From assembly GCA_050260015.1 (NCBI GenBank), contig JBLNBN010000008.1, forward strand, positions 1 to 64,000: a DNA stretch of 64,000 nucleotides, read 5' to 3'. Below, one piece after another: positions 45,349 through 54,804 of this stretch (the stretch's first letter is position 1; each line of letters begins with the position of its first letter). Made by a program: the position numbers and the translations under genes. Below the pieces are notes generated by a model, which did no database searches, was not told the origin of the DNA, and saw nothing but the letters and a program-made list of their open reading frames with translations. The stretch is from JBLNBN01 sp050260015 (lineage in GTDB: Bacteria > Bacteroidota > Ignavibacteria > Kapaibacteriales > UBA2268).

Positions 45349-46413
45349 GTGGGAATTTTAGACAAAAAAATCACGGTATTGATTATCGACGATTCTATAG
45401 TGGCTCGCGAAGCGTTGACACGCGGATTATCGGAAGACAAAGGCCTCGAGGTTATCGGCGCGGCCGCGGACGTTTTCGTGGCTCGCGACTTAATAGTTAA
45501 GTATAAGCCGGACGTCATAACGCTCGACATCGAAATGCCGAGAATGGACGGCATCGAGTTCTTAAGGCGACTAATGCCTCAGTACCCGGTTCCAATAGTA
45601 GTCGTCAGCGGGCTGACGCAACGCGGCAAGGAAGTGACGCTGCGCGCGCTCGAGGCCGGCGCGGTCGACTACGTCGCGAAGCCCGGCGGCAACCTTGAGC
45701 AGGGGTTCCAGGATATGATGGTCGAGCTTCGGACGAAGATAAAGATAGCCTCTACCGCAAACGTGCATCATTGGAAGAGCAAGCGATTCGAAGGGGCCGC
45801 TCCGACGCCTTTAAAAGGTTCCGCTTTAGCCAATTCCGCTGATAAGATAATCGCAATCGGCGCCTCGACCGGCGGCACGGAGGCAATTCGTTTAGTGATC
45901 GAGCATCTTCCGCCCACTACTCCCGGTATCGTTATAGTCCAGCACATGCCGAAGGGGTTTACGAGAACTTTCGCCGATAGAATGAACGAAGTCTGCTTAA
46001 TGCAAGTAAAGGAAGCCGAGCATGGCGATAGAGTCCTGAACGGCAGGATACTTGTCGCCCCGGGCGATATGCATATGCGACTTGTAAAGCAGGGCGGGCT
46101 ATATTCCGTCGAGCTTTCGCAGGAAGAAAAGGTCAACGGGCACAGGCCTTCGGTCGACGTTTTATTCCGATCCGTCGCCTCCGCGGCCAAGGACAAGGCC
46201 TTAGGCGTCATCTTAACCGGTATGGGCTCCGACGGGGCGGCCGGGCTATTGGAAATGCGCAACGCGGGCGCGCGGACAATAGGCCAAAACCAGGCGTCCT
46301 GCATCGTTTACGGCATGCCGAAGGTCGCTTTCGATATTGGAGCCGTAGAAAAGCAATTGGCTCTGCAGGAAATTCCCTCGGCCCTGCTTAAGTTAATTAA
46401 CCAGGAGAGATAA
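45349..46413 (+). CDS. cheB: Chemotaxis methylesterase/deamidase CheB
   Basis: A 354-residue CheB. The receiver domain comes first (VLIIDDSIVAREALT, phospho-acceptor Asp in VITLDIEMPRMDGIEF). The esterase domain contains AIGASTGGTEAIR (catalytic Ser), VIVQHMPKGFTRTFADRMNE (His) and ILTGMGSDGAAGL (Asp). It removes methyl groups from receptors after phosphorylation by CheA. The start is GTG. It is followed after 2 bp by the hybrid kinase gene. Confidence 0.94.
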   Translation: MGILDKKITVLIIDDSIVAREALTRGLSEDKGLEVIGAAADVFVARDLIVKYKPDVITLDIEMPRMDGIEFLRRLMPQYPVPIVVVSGLTQRGKEVTLRALEAGAVDYVAKPGGNLEQGFQDMMVELRTKIKIASTANVHHWKSKRFEGAAPTPLKGSALANSADKIIAIGASTGGTEAIRLVIEHLPPTTPGIVIVQHMPKGFTRTFADRMNEVCLMQVKEAEHGDRVLNGRILVAPGDMHMRLVKQGGLYSVELSQEEKVNGHRPSVDVLFRSVASAAKDKALGVILTGMGSDGAAGLLEMRNAGARTIGQNQASCIVYGMPKVAFDIGAVEKQLALQEIPSALLKLINQER

Positions 46414-46415
46414 TT

Positions 46416-48476
46416 TTGAGCGATAAACTTCCCTATAAAGTTCTTATAGTCGAAGACGATATCCCATCGAAGCTCTTTGTCCGGACCGTTCTGGCTTCCA
46501 GGGTGGAAAAAGTAATCTCCGCCCAGGACGGCGCCGAAGGCCTGGAATTATTTAACGCGGAAAAGCCCGACATAATAATTAGCGATATCGCTATGCCCGT
46601 CATGAACGGGATCGAATTTGCAAAGAAAATCCGAGAGATCGATCCTGATATTCAGATACTGTTTACAACGGCCTTCGATACGAAAGACTTTTTGATCGAC
46701 GCCATTAATTTGGGCGTGAACCAGTATATAGTTAAGCCCTTACAAAAAGAACAGATACTGGCCGCGTTCAGTCGGGCCGCGGCTATTGTCGGCCTGCAGC
46801 GCGAGCTCGAGGAATCGCGAAAGAGCCTGATCGAAGCCTACAATGCGCTCGAGGACAGAGTAATTGAGCGCACGCTCGAACTGCGCGAGAGCGCCGCAAA
46901 GCTCGAGGAAGAAATTGAAATGAGGCGCGAAGCCGAGATAAAGCTGCTTGCGGCAAAGGAATTCGCCGAAGAGGCAAACCGATCCAAGACAAATTTCCTC
47001 GCTAAGGTAAGCCACGAACTCCGCACGCCTATGAACGGCATTATCGGCATGGTCTCGATCCTTCTGGACGGCGAGCTGACCGAAAAGCAAGCCCGCTCCC
47101 TTCGAATTGTAAAGCAGTCGGCGGACACGTTGCTGCTTTTGATAAATGATCTTCTCGATTTCTCCCGTATGGATACCGGGAAGTTTAGGCTGATCCCGGA
47201 GAGATTCGTGCTCAGCGACGCCATTAGGAAAGCTGTCGACGTCGTAATGCCTATTATGCAGAGCAAAGGCATATATCTTGAAACCAATATGCCTCCCAAC
47301 CTACCTGTCAACCTAATCGGGGACGGCGGACGCCTGCAGCAGGTCCTGATCAATTTACTTGGCAACGCTGCTAAATTTACCGAACGTGGCGGCGTAGGAC
47401 TGGAAGTTAAGGCGACGGAGTATTTGAACAACAGCGTTAAGCTCGAGTTCGCTGTGCGCGACACCGGCATAGGCATTCCGCCCGATAAATTGATCAACAT
47501 ATTTAACGGGTTCGAGCAAATCGAATCGTCGCATTTAACAAGGAAATACGGCGGCACGGGGCTAGGGCTCGCCATTTGCCGCGAGATAGTGGAGATGATG
47601 CGCGGCGAAATACGCGCCGAGAGCGAACTCGGCCTGGGCTCGATATTCCGTTTTACGGCGGTGTTCGGATTTTCCTCCGGTAAATCGAACGGCGAAGCGT
47701 CCGTGCCCGAGGCGGAGAGCTACGACAACGTCTGCTTCAACCTAAGGATTTTAATCGTCGAGGACAGCGAGATAAACGTAGCCGTAATGCGCGAAATGCT
47801 TATCCCATGGGGCTGCGAACTGACGATTGTTGCCGGCGGCGAGGACGCTTTGAAGCTATTGGAAACTGAATCGTACGATATCGTCTTTATGGACGTGCAG
47901 GGGCCTGGCATCGACGGGTGCGAGGCGACGCGCAGGATCAGGGCGATCGACCGGCTGGCGGCTCTTCCCGTAATTGGAATTACGGCTTACGCCGATCAAA
48001 CCCACGAGACTCTTTGTATGGAGGCGGGTATGAACGCATCCATGACTAAACCGGTCGACAAATCTATGCTCCATAGCGCTTTGCTCAAATACGGCAACGG
48101 TATGCACCATGCGCGCATCGATCTCGCTAACTTAATGAAATCTATAAACTATAACTTCGGCCTCCTGGGCAGGCTAAGCGATTATTACCTGAAAAATTAC
48201 CAGGCAAATATAGATTCAGTTAAAGATTCCTTTGAAAAGGAGAATTATAAAGCTTACTACCGCGCGCTACATAAAATAAAGAGCGAGCTGGGCACGCTCG
48301 GCGCGGAGCATGGAGTCTCGCTTATCCGCGCGCTCGAATCCCATTCCGCCGCCCCGGATAAGGAGAAGACGCGGGATCTCCATGAAAAATTCCTTATCGA
48401 ATTGCAGTACGTTTCAGATTATTTTAGAACTAAAGTAAAAAAGCTTATTAATGAACATATCGGAGAAAGGTTATGA
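46416..48476 (+). CDS. Hybrid histidine kinase REC-HK-REC-HPt
   Basis: A 686-residue soluble hybrid kinase without membrane segments. Order: receiver (about residues 8-125; SDIAMPVMNGIEF), coiled coil (about 130-190), HisKA with His200 in SHELRTPMNGIIG, ATPase domain (GGRLQQVLINLLGNAAKF, RKYGGTGLGLAICREIV), a second receiver (about 445-560; VFMDVQGPGIDGCEATRRI) and a C-terminal HPt domain with His619 in ALHKIKSELGTLGA. It starts with TTG, well placed after AGGAGAG. Being inside the che operon, it likely adds a phosphorelay arm to the chemosensory system. Signal input is probably through the N-terminal receiver. Confidence 0.92.
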   Translation: MSDKLPYKVLIVEDDIPSKLFVRTVLASRVEKVISAQDGAEGLELFNAEKPDIIISDIAMPVMNGIEFAKKIREIDPDIQILFTTAFDTKDFLIDAINLGVNQYIVKPLQKEQILAAFSRAAAIVGLQRELEESRKSLIEAYNALEDRVIERTLELRESAAKLEEEIEMRREAEIKLLAAKEFAEEANRSKTNFLAKVSHELRTPMNGIIGMVSILLDGELTEKQARSLRIVKQSADTLLLLINDLLDFSRMDTGKFRLIPERFVLSDAIRKAVDVVMPIMQSKGIYLETNMPPNLPVNLIGDGGRLQQVLINLLGNAAKFTERGGVGLEVKATEYLNNSVKLEFAVRDTGIGIPPDKLINIFNGFEQIESSHLTRKYGGTGLGLAICREIVEMMRGEIRAESELGLGSIFRFTAVFGFSSGKSNGEASVPEAESYDNVCFNLRILIVEDSEINVAVMREMLIPWGCELTIVAGGEDALKLLETESYDIVFMDVQGPGIDGCEATRRIRAIDRLAALPVIGITAYADQTHETLCMEAGMNASMTKPVDKSMLHSALLKYGNGMHHARIDLANLMKSINYNFGLLGRLSDYYLKNYQANIDSVKDSFEKENYKAYYRALHKIKSELGTLGAEHGVSLIRALESHSAAPDKEKTRDLHEKFLIELQYVSDYFRTKVKKLINEHIGERL

Positions 48477-48868
48477 ATACGCTAATAGTTGAGGACGATT
48501 ACATCACTTCGCAGGTAATGCAGGAATTGATGCTCGCCTTTGGAAATTGCGATATTGCGGAGAACGGCAAAATAGCTCTTGATCTGTTCGAAAGCGGCCT
48601 TGAAACGGGAAAACCTTACGACGTAATATTCCTGGACATTATGATGCCGGAAATGGACGGGCAGGAGACGCTGGCCGTGATACGTGACATCGAAAAGTCG
48701 CGCGGCATACTCGGGCTGGACGGCGTGAAAATAGTAATGACGACGGCGCTGGACGACTTTTCAAACGTGCGCTCCGCCTTTAGGAACCAGGCCGAGGGCT
48801 ATATCGTTAAGCCTATCGATAAGGACAAGATAGTTAAGATACTGGCGGAGCTTCATCTAATCGATTGA
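48473..48868 (+). CDS. Single-domain response regulator, CheY-like
   Basis: A 131-residue receiver domain only. Acidic pair VEDDY at the start, phospho-acceptor Asp in IFLDIMMPEMDGQETL, Thr in MTTALDDFS, and the Lys in YIVKPID. It overlaps the hybrid kinase stop by 4 bp (ATGA). It could be the output CheY of this operon or an intermediate accepting phosphate from the kinase HPt domain. The overlapping arrangement makes the latter attractive. It is the last gene; the next gene is convergent with a 1-bp gap. Confidence 0.9.
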   Translation: MNTLIVEDDYITSQVMQELMLAFGNCDIAENGKIALDLFESGLETGKPYDVIFLDIMMPEMDGQETLAVIRDIEKSRGILGLDGVKIVMTTALDDFSNVRSAFRNQAEGYIVKPIDKDKIVKILAELHLID

Positions 48869-48869
48869 G

Positions 48870-50117
48870 CTATTCATAGAGCAAATACTTAGAGCGCAGC
48901 TTCAGGTACTGCGGCAAGCCGCGCGAACCCCATTTCAGCGCTTCGCCGCTCGTGGAGGGATTATAAAGGGCTCCCAATAGCTCCCCGCGGTCGCCAGTAA
49001 CCTTGTTAAACATTTCTATTGAGTTCTTTTTCATCCTGGTCGTGTCGAATAGCTCTCGCTTTATTTTAGCTAATTCCGAAGCGAGTTCGAGGCCTGCGCT
49101 ATACGGCTTGAAGCTGTTCGAAAGGTAGAATTGGATCTGGAAGCCCACTATCGGCGGATCCCCGGGCCTTGCGTTTTGGGACTTGTACTGCGTTGGGATT
49201 AGCTTTATTCCGGGCAAGTCCAATTTGCCGGCAATCGTCGAGACTTCCTCCGTAGACAGGCTCTCGTCCCCCAGGTATTGAAAGGGGAACGCTGTGCCAA
49301 TCCCGACGCTCATAGTTCCCAATTCTCCTAAAATGCCTATGCAGGCGGCCCCGCGGGCAGCGTCGACGCTTGGAATATTGGGCGAAGTGGAGAACCACGT
49401 TAACCCTGTGTCCTCCCAGCTCATAGAGCGGCGCCATCCCTTCATCTTAATAATCTCAAGATCGCATTTTAATTCCTTCCCGAGCCAATTTTCTCCGTTT
49501 ATCATAGCGGCAAGCTCGCCGATCGTGCAGCCGTGCACGTAGCTGATGGGAATAATCCCGACGAAAGACTCCCTGCCGCGCGGCATTACGGCGCCGTCCG
49601 CAATAGCGCCCCCGATAGGATTAGGCCGGTCGAGCACTATAAATTTGACTCCAGCTTCGGCGGCGGCCTGCATCGCGAGGTATACCGTGGAGAGGTAGGT
49701 ATAGCTGCGCACGCCGATGTCCTGTATGTCGACGACTATCGCGTCGAGCCCCTTTATCCATTCCGGGCGGGGCTTGCGGTCCGAGCCGTAGAGCGAGCGA
49801 ACTGCGACGCCTCGGTAGACGGCGTCCTCGACTTTATCCCCGGCCTTTATGTTTGAAAATAGGCCGTGTTCCGGGGTAAAGATAAATGCGGGCTTTACCG
49901 GAGCTTTTTCAATGAGCGCGTCGGCGGTCAATTCTCCCGACCCGGTTCTCCCGGAGAAGTTGGTTAATAACGCGTACCTCATGCCGGAGAGGCTGTTGCA
50001 ACCGTCCCCGAGCAGGATGTCGACGCCAAGCTTTACGGTCGGCTTGACTGTTGATTTTCCAAGGGCGGGGCCCAGGCTTATCAATAAAACTAATATGTAC
50101 GTCAGGGCGCGGATCAT
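48870..50117 (-). CDS. namZ: NamZ-like exo-N-acetylmuramidase (DUF1343)
   Basis: A 415-residue exported protein of the DUF1343 family, to which the exo-beta-N-acetylmuramidase NamZ (GH171) belongs. Residues 1-20 form a signal peptide (ALTYILVLLISLGPALGKS). Signature segments are FIFTPEHGLFSNIKAGD, VVDIQDIGVRSYTYLSTVY and FIVLDRPNPIGG, followed by GIGTAFPFQYLGDE. It should trim N-acetylmuramic acid from peptidoglycan fragments for recycling. No other muropeptide-recycling gene is in the window. It is followed 17 bp downstream of rluD on the same strand. Confidence 0.85.
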   Translation of the reverse strand: MIRALTYILVLLISLGPALGKSTVKPTVKLGVDILLGDGCNSLSGMRYALLTNFSGRTGSGELTADALIEKAPVKPAFIFTPEHGLFSNIKAGDKVEDAVYRGVAVRSLYGSDRKPRPEWIKGLDAIVVDIQDIGVRSYTYLSTVYLAMQAAAEAGVKFIVLDRPNPIGGAIADGAVMPRGRESFVGIIPISYVHGCTIGELAAMINGENWLGKELKCDLEIIKMKGWRRSMSWEDTGLTWFSTSPNIPSVDAARGAACIGILGELGTMSVGIGTAFPFQYLGDESLSTEEVSTIAGKLDLPGIKLIPTQYKSQNARPGDPPIVGFQIQFYLSNSFKPYSAGLELASELAKIKRELFDTTRMKKNSIEMFNKVTGDRGELLGALYNPSTSGEALKWGSRGLPQYLKLRSKYLLYE

Positions 50118-50134
50118 TTGCTGTCTTTAGTCGT

Positions 50135-51268
50135 TTATTTTTTTCTGTTCGGGCGTAATTGCGAAGCCAGCTCGTGCTCAAACTCTTCATGCCTGAAGGG
50201 CGAAGCTCCGCGGAGGTAATCGATTAGGATCGTCATGTCCTCGGGCAGCTCGGAGTCAAATCTCATAAAGCGCCTCGTAACGGGATGAGTAAAGCCGAGG
50301 GTGCGTGCATGAAGCATCTGCCTGGGAGTCATTTCCAGGGCTTTTAGCGCGTGTTTCTTATGGAACGGGTTGGCGCCTTCTTTCTGGGGCTTATCGCCCC
50401 CGTAAAGGGTATCGCCGAACACGGGATGGCCTATCTTGGACATATGCACGCGTATCTGGTGCGTCCTGCCGGTATGCAATTTAAGCTTTGCGAGCGACGC
50501 ATATTGAAAGCGTTCTAAAATGGAATAATCTGTTTTAGCAGGTTTGCCGCCCTTGGGCAGGATAGCGAAAAGCTTCCTGTCGCGCGGCGAACGGCCAATC
50601 GCGCCCTCGATAACGCCGCTATCGGCCTTTACGACGCCCCATACGACGGAATTGTATTCCCGCTCGGTGGAGCGCTCGGCGAATTGCTTAGCGAGCGCGG
50701 CGTGAGCGACCGGCTCCTTCGCTACGACTAAAAGCCCGCTCGTATCTTTATCCAACCGGTGAACTATCCCGGGGCGGACCTGGTCGCTTGCGAAAATTTC
50801 TCCTTCGTTTATTTCCTCGTCCTCTTCGTCGTCGAGCTCTAATTTAACAGCCTCGCGTAGCCCGAAATGATACAGCAGGCCGTTAACGAGCGTACCGTAG
50901 CGATTGCCGAACCCTGGATGCGTGCACATGCCCGCGGCCTTGTTCACTACGACGAGCGTCTCGTCCTCGTAGACAATATTCAACGGGAGGTCCTCCGGGC
51001 GCAATTCTATTGGCGGAGGCTTCATTAGGACGCAGCGAACCTTGTCGCCGGCGTTTAACCGGCGGCTCGCTTTCGAGGTTTGATCGTTGACGGTTACGCA
51101 GCCCGAGTCGATTGCGTTTTGTACCTTCGTCCGCGAGGCGTTAGGCAGCGAACGGGTAAGGAAGACGTCTATGCGTTCTCCAGTTTTGCCCTTCGTTATT
51201 TCGAACTCGTAAACGTACTCGATCTTACGGGGATAGTTTAACTCGTCGTTTTCTTCTATATCTTCCAT
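50135..51268 (-). CDS. rluD: RluA/RluD-family pseudouridine synthase
   Basis: A 377-residue rRNA pseudouridine synthase. An S4-like RNA-binding domain (residues about 28-90, with GERIDVFLTRSLPNASRTKV) precedes the catalytic domain. VHRLDKDTSGLLVVAKE carries the catalytic Asp, and LHTGRTHQIRVHMSKIGHPV and MLHARTLGFTHPV are further motifs. It most resembles RluD, which modifies helix 69 of 23S rRNA; other RluA targets cannot be excluded. Its start codon overlaps the lspA stop by one base (TAATG). Confidence 0.9.
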   Translation of the reverse strand: MEDIEENDELNYPRKIEYVYEFEITKGKTGERIDVFLTRSLPNASRTKVQNAIDSGCVTVNDQTSKASRRLNAGDKVRCVLMKPPPIELRPEDLPLNIVYEDETLVVVNKAAGMCTHPGFGNRYGTLVNGLLYHFGLREAVKLELDDEEDEEINEGEIFASDQVRPGIVHRLDKDTSGLLVVAKEPVAHAALAKQFAERSTEREYNSVVWGVVKADSGVIEGAIGRSPRDRKLFAILPKGGKPAKTDYSILERFQYASLAKLKLHTGRTHQIRVHMSKIGHPVFGDTLYGGDKPQKEGANPFHKKHALKALEMTPRQMLHARTLGFTHPVTRRFMRFDSELPEDMTILIDYLRGASPFRHEEFEHELASQLRPNRKK

Positions 51269-51897
51269 TATTGATTTTCGCCCGCATTTTCAGCGTTTGA
51301 CGTCTCAATCCGCTCTTTGTCCTTGTTCAATAAGCCGCCGATCGAAGGCAAGCTCTTATGGAAGAGGAGCAGGGCGATCACTCCCACCGTCACGCAACTG
51401 TCGGCCACGTTAAATATTGGGAAGTGGGTGTAGAAGAGATTGAAAAAGTTTACGTCCGGGATATCAACCTGGATGAAATCGACTACGCGACCGTAGAAAA
51501 TTGGCGCGTCGCCGAAAAGAACGCCGTAGAATACCCTATCGACTAAATTACCGACCGCTCCCGCGAAGATCAACGAGATGCCGATCTTAACGCCGGGATG
51601 GATCTCGCGCGAAAGCTTAGAGAGGTACCAACCAAGAGCGGCCGCGGCGATGATCGAGAAGAGGCTTAAAAAGATCTTCCAGACCCCGAAAGTGATGCCA
51701 AACGCCATGCCGGCGTTTTCAATATAGGTTATCTGGAGGAAGTTGCCTATAACCGGGATAACCGAGCCGTATTCTATTCCCTCGTGCTTTACGGCGCCGA
51801 AGCTAAACCCCTTTATCGCAAGCTTTGTCGCTTGGTCTAAAAGTATTAGCGCGGTCGCAAAAATAAAATACTTTGAGATGCCTGTTTTTTTATTCAT
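51268..51897 (-). CDS. lspA: Lipoprotein signal peptidase (signal peptidase II)
   Basis: A 209-residue four-helix membrane protease that cleaves prolipoprotein signal peptides. LLDQATKLAIKGFSFG at the first helix, ITYIENAGMAFGI, AGAVGNLVDRVFYG (catalytic Asp) and IFNVADSCVTVG (second catalytic Asp) are all present. A larger-than-usual loop and a C-terminal extension (KDKERIETSNAENAGENQ) make it longer than the typical 160-170 residues. It is translationally coupled to rluD. Confidence 0.95.
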   Translation of the reverse strand: MNKKTGISKYFIFATALILLDQATKLAIKGFSFGAVKHEGIEYGSVIPVIGNFLQITYIENAGMAFGITFGVWKIFLSLFSIIAAAALGWYLSKLSREIHPGVKIGISLIFAGAVGNLVDRVFYGVLFGDAPIFYGRVVDFIQVDIPDVNFFNLFYTHFPIFNVADSCVTVGVIALLLFHKSLPSIGGLLNKDKERIETSNAENAGENQ

Positions 51898-51912
51898 TAC
51901 CGTTCCGCGGGC

Positions 51913-52377
51913 CTATTTCTTCGGTTGTTGCGCGCCCTCTCCCTGAGCTTGCGTTAAGTTCTTTGCCGATTCGACGAGGGAGTTCTGGAACCTTTTATAA
52001 TTCACGGCATTCTGTCCTGTTAAAGTCGCGCGGCTCATCAGAGTAAGCGTATTCTGCGCGGTAGCCAACGGGATCTTAATCTGTATTACGTCGGTAGTTT
52101 GCTTGTTCTGGGTTTGCAGGTCCTTAATAATCCCCGCATAGAAAGCTTGCACGGCAAGGAAAGCGTCGACTTCCGCGCCCTTAATTTCGATCGTGTTCAA
52201 GGCGTTGTAAATGAATACAAGATCGCCGACGACGACCGTGGGCGTCAAGGTTACGTCGGGCGTTTTCTGCGCCTGCGGAGCCGTGGAATTAGGTTGCGCG
52301 GCGGCGCTTATTTGCAGCGGGCTAAGCGGTGCGAAAGAAGCCGCCGCCAATGCTAATATAATTATTATGTTTTTCAT
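51913..52377 (-). CDS. Small secreted hypothetical protein
   Basis: A 154-residue exported protein starting at the ATG at 52377; the frame can be extended to a TTG at 52407, but the signal peptide (NIIIILALAAASFAPLSPLQ) begins at the ATG. The mature part has a disordered Gln/Pro/Thr-rich segment, one beta-type segment (VVVGDLVFIYNALNTIEIKG) and a helix. Its predicted fold is not recognised. It lies between lspA (15 bp) and the PorV/Q-like gene (19 bp) on the same strand. Function is unknown. Confidence 0.6.
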   Translation of the reverse strand: MKNIIIILALAAASFAPLSPLQISAAAQPNSTAPQAQKTPDVTLTPTVVVGDLVFIYNALNTIEIKGAEVDAFLAVQAFYAGIIKDLQTQNKQTTDVIQIKIPLATAQNTLTLMSRATLTGQNAVNYKRFQNSLVESAKNLTQAQGEGAQQPKK

Positions 52378-52396
52378 GAAGGTGTCGCTAATATAT

Positions 52397-53335
52397 TTAA
52401 ATTTCAAGATTTACGCTAAAGCGGTGAACGCTGATCGAACTGCCCAGGCCGGCCAGGCCGTAGTCGAGAGAAATTTTGTCCGTAGCGATCCCGGCCCCTA
52501 AGCTAATGCCGGTCAGGCCTTTATTCTGCTCGGCGCCGGTGAAGTTGCGGAAGTAATTGTCATACCCAAGCCGGAGCTTAATGTATTCCCCAAGCGAGAG
52601 CTCGCCGCCGACGGAGAAATTACGAAAGCGCTCCAAAAATTTTGTGTCGGGATCGGCTAAATGATGTATGGAGGCGTTAACCAAGAGCGGCATGCCCTTC
52701 ATCCTATGGCTGGCTCCCAGCCTTACGTCCAATGGTAGACGGGCGGCGGAGCCGTCGAAGGTCGATAGCTGGGCGCCGGCATTAAGAATGGAAACGCCGA
52801 GGTTTGTGCGGCCGTCCTTTAATTTATAAAAAAGTCCCGCGTCGACCGCAAAAGCGGTGGAGGAGAGGTCGTCCATCCCGGAGTAGAGGAATTTAAGCGT
52901 CACGCCGTAGTAAAAATTCGAATCGATCTCGTTCGAGAAAGAGCCGCCGAACGCAACGTCCTGCGCTCCAAAATCCCCCAAAACGTTGCCCTGGACGTCG
53001 CTTCGGTTAAACGATCCATAGGAAGAAAATACCGCGCTGACGGCAAATTTACCCACATCCGGCACATTGAACACATAGGCGGCGTTTCCGGAATTGATGT
53101 CGAGCACGTGCTTAAAGAAAGTAACCGAGAGCGGCTTAGTTTCGACCGTCCAGATAGTTGCGGGGTTGTAATAGAGCGACGACGCGTCGTTCTCGAAAGT
53201 TACGAAGCTGCCGGAAAGGCCCGCGGCGCGAGCGCTCGATACGAATTTAAGAAAGCTGAAAGCGGTTGGCGCGGCGCGCAAAGCCGGGGCGCAAAGCGCA
53301 AAAGCGATCGCGACGGCTAATAGTATTTTCTTCAT
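52397..53335 (-). CDS. PorV/PorQ-family outer-membrane protein
   Basis: A 312-residue outer-membrane protein of the PorV/PorQ group, FadL-like barrels involved in type IX secretion. A signal peptide (LLAVAIAFALCAPALRA) is followed by FLKFVSSARAAGLSGSFVTF and ASSLYYNPATIWTV, which is the family's opening signature (SSARAAGLGG ... NPA). The rest is a 14-strand-like barrel with a C-terminal VHRFSVNLEI. It fits with the two T9SS-sorted proteins in this window. PorQ versus PorV cannot be decided here. Confidence 0.78.
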   Translation of the reverse strand: MKKILLAVAIAFALCAPALRAAPTAFSFLKFVSSARAAGLSGSFVTFENDASSLYYNPATIWTVETKPLSVTFFKHVLDINSGNAAYVFNVPDVGKFAVSAVFSSYGSFNRSDVQGNVLGDFGAQDVAFGGSFSNEIDSNFYYGVTLKFLYSGMDDLSSTAFAVDAGLFYKLKDGRTNLGVSILNAGAQLSTFDGSAARLPLDVRLGASHRMKGMPLLVNASIHHLADPDTKFLERFRNFSVGGELSLGEYIKLRLGYDNYFRNFTGAEQNKGLTGISLGAGIATDKISLDYGLAGLGSSISVHRFSVNLEI

Positions 53336-53369
53336 AGACTCACCGTATGTTGTGCAATAACCGATTGGG

Positions 53370-53810
53370 TCAGATAACGTCGATATTTAATTCCCTTATT
53401 TTTGCTAAAGCTCTTTCAACGCCCTCGGTAAATATCTTCGGCGGTTTAACTGGTTTTTTATTTTCGATGTTTATGAAAGAATGCACCGTAAAACCGCTTG
53501 TAATTACATCTTCTTTACGGAGTATCCTGTACTCGAATTTTATCGTAGCGCCGCCGTTGAGCATCAGCTTCGCCTCGATCTCCAGCAAATCGTCGTAGAA
53601 CGCCGGCTGCCTGTACTTTGCGTAACTCTCCAGCAACGGTAATTGGTAGCCTGCCTTTTCCAACTCTGAATAAATCAAGCCGAAATGGCGCATGAGCTCC
53701 GTGCGCCCGACCTCAAAATAAGTCAGGTAATTGCCGTTATAAACAAATCCCATCTTATCCGTGTCGGCATAGCGAACTCTAATAGGGCAAATATAACTAA
53801 GATATTCCAT
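53370..53810 (-). CDS. Acyl-CoA thioesterase, hot-dog fold
   Basis: A 146-residue YbgC/4HBT-type thioesterase. RVRYADTDKMGFVYNGNYLT contains the conserved Asp that polarises water in this family, and FEVGRTELMRHFG follows. By family knowledge it hydrolyses short acyl-CoA or acts near the cell-division or membrane machinery; the substrate is unknown. It lies 19 bp downstream of parB on the same strand and may be cotranscribed with parAB. Confidence 0.85.
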   Translation of the reverse strand: MEYLSYICPIRVRYADTDKMGFVYNGNYLTYFEVGRTELMRHFGLIYSELEKAGYQLPLLESYAKYRQPAFYDDLLEIEAKLMLNGGATIKFEYRILRKEDVITSGFTVHSFINIENKKPVKPPKIFTEGVERALAKIRELNIDVI

Positions 53811-53829
53811 TATTTTTAACTTTTTCTAG

Positions 53830-54798
53830 TTATTCTTTAATTTTTAGAAGTAATTCGACGATCCTATCGAGATCGTCGACCGTGTAAAATTCAATAGCGA
53901 TAGCGCCGCTCTCCGGCGTCTTAGGCGTAATCTTTACTTTTGTTGCAATTTTCTTCTGCAACCTGTTCTCTAAGTCGGCGAGCGTCGTTAGCGTCGCGTC
54001 GTCGACGATTTGCTTTTTGACGACTTTCGGCTTTTCAGCGGCGCCGTTGTTCTCCGCCGTTAGGGATATCTTCCCAGCGGCTATATCGCGCGCAAGCGCT
54101 TCGGCCGCGCGTACGCTGAGTCCCTTTTCGATTATCTCGCGCCCGGCAAGCTCGATTACTTCCGCGTCCTCTAAGCCGAGGAGCGCCTTGGCGTGGCCCA
54201 TCGACATTTTCTTTTCGCGGAGCGCTTCCTGCAGCGATTCGGGTAAATTTAAAAGTCTTAAGAAGTTCGCGACTGTGGAGCGATCCTTGCCCACGCGAAC
54301 GGAGACCTGCTCCTGCGTGTAGTCGCAGTCCTCCATGAGCCGGCGATAGCCGTTGGCGATTTCTATAGGATTTAAGTTTTCGCGCTGAACGTTCTCGATG
54401 ATCGCCATCTCGAGCATTTCCACGTCCGTCTCGACGTCGCGGAAGTAAGCGGGTATCTTCTTCAGGCCCGCCATCTTCGAGGCGCGCAGTCGACGTTCGC
54501 CGCTAATTAGCTCGTAGTTCCCGTCCGGAAGCCGGCGTACGGTAATTGGCTGGATAAGCCCGTGCTCCTTTATGGAGCGCGAAAGATCCGCCAAATGCTC
54601 GGGAGCGAAATCCTTACGGGGTTGATATGGGTTATGAGTAATTTTATCTATTTCGATTACGTACGCGATGCTCTCCTCTATCTTATGCTCTTCCTGCGGT
54701 GGAGGCACGCTGAACCCCTTGGCGTCCTTCGAAAATTCTATCCCCGGCAGCAACGCCGAGAGCCCCTTTCCTAAACCTGTATGAGTTTTTTTTGTCAT
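53830..54798 (-). CDS. parB: Chromosome partitioning protein ParB
   Basis: A 322-residue ParB. The N-terminal basic peptide GLGKGLSALLPG (ParA-stimulating), the CTP-binding region with HNPYQPRKDFAPEHLADLSR and ISGERRLRASKMAGLKKIPA, the helix-turn-helix TQEQVSVRVGKDRSTVANFL and a C-terminal dimerisation domain are all present. It slides from parS sites to organise and segregate the origin region. I found no parS-like palindrome in the window. It follows parA with a 6-bp gap. Confidence 0.95.
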   Translation of the reverse strand: MTKKTHTGLGKGLSALLPGIEFSKDAKGFSVPPPQEEHKIEESIAYVIEIDKITHNPYQPRKDFAPEHLADLSRSIKEHGLIQPITVRRLPDGNYELISGERRLRASKMAGLKKIPAYFRDVETDVEMLEMAIIENVQRENLNPIEIANGYRRLMEDCDYTQEQVSVRVGKDRSTVANFLRLLNLPESLQEALREKKMSMGHAKALLGLEDAEVIELAGREIIEKGLSVRAAEALARDIAAGKISLTAENNGAAEKPKVVKKQIVDDATLTTLADLENRLQKKIATKVKITPKTPESGAIAIEFYTVDDLDRIVELLLKIKE

Positions 54799-54804
54799 TT
54801 CGAG

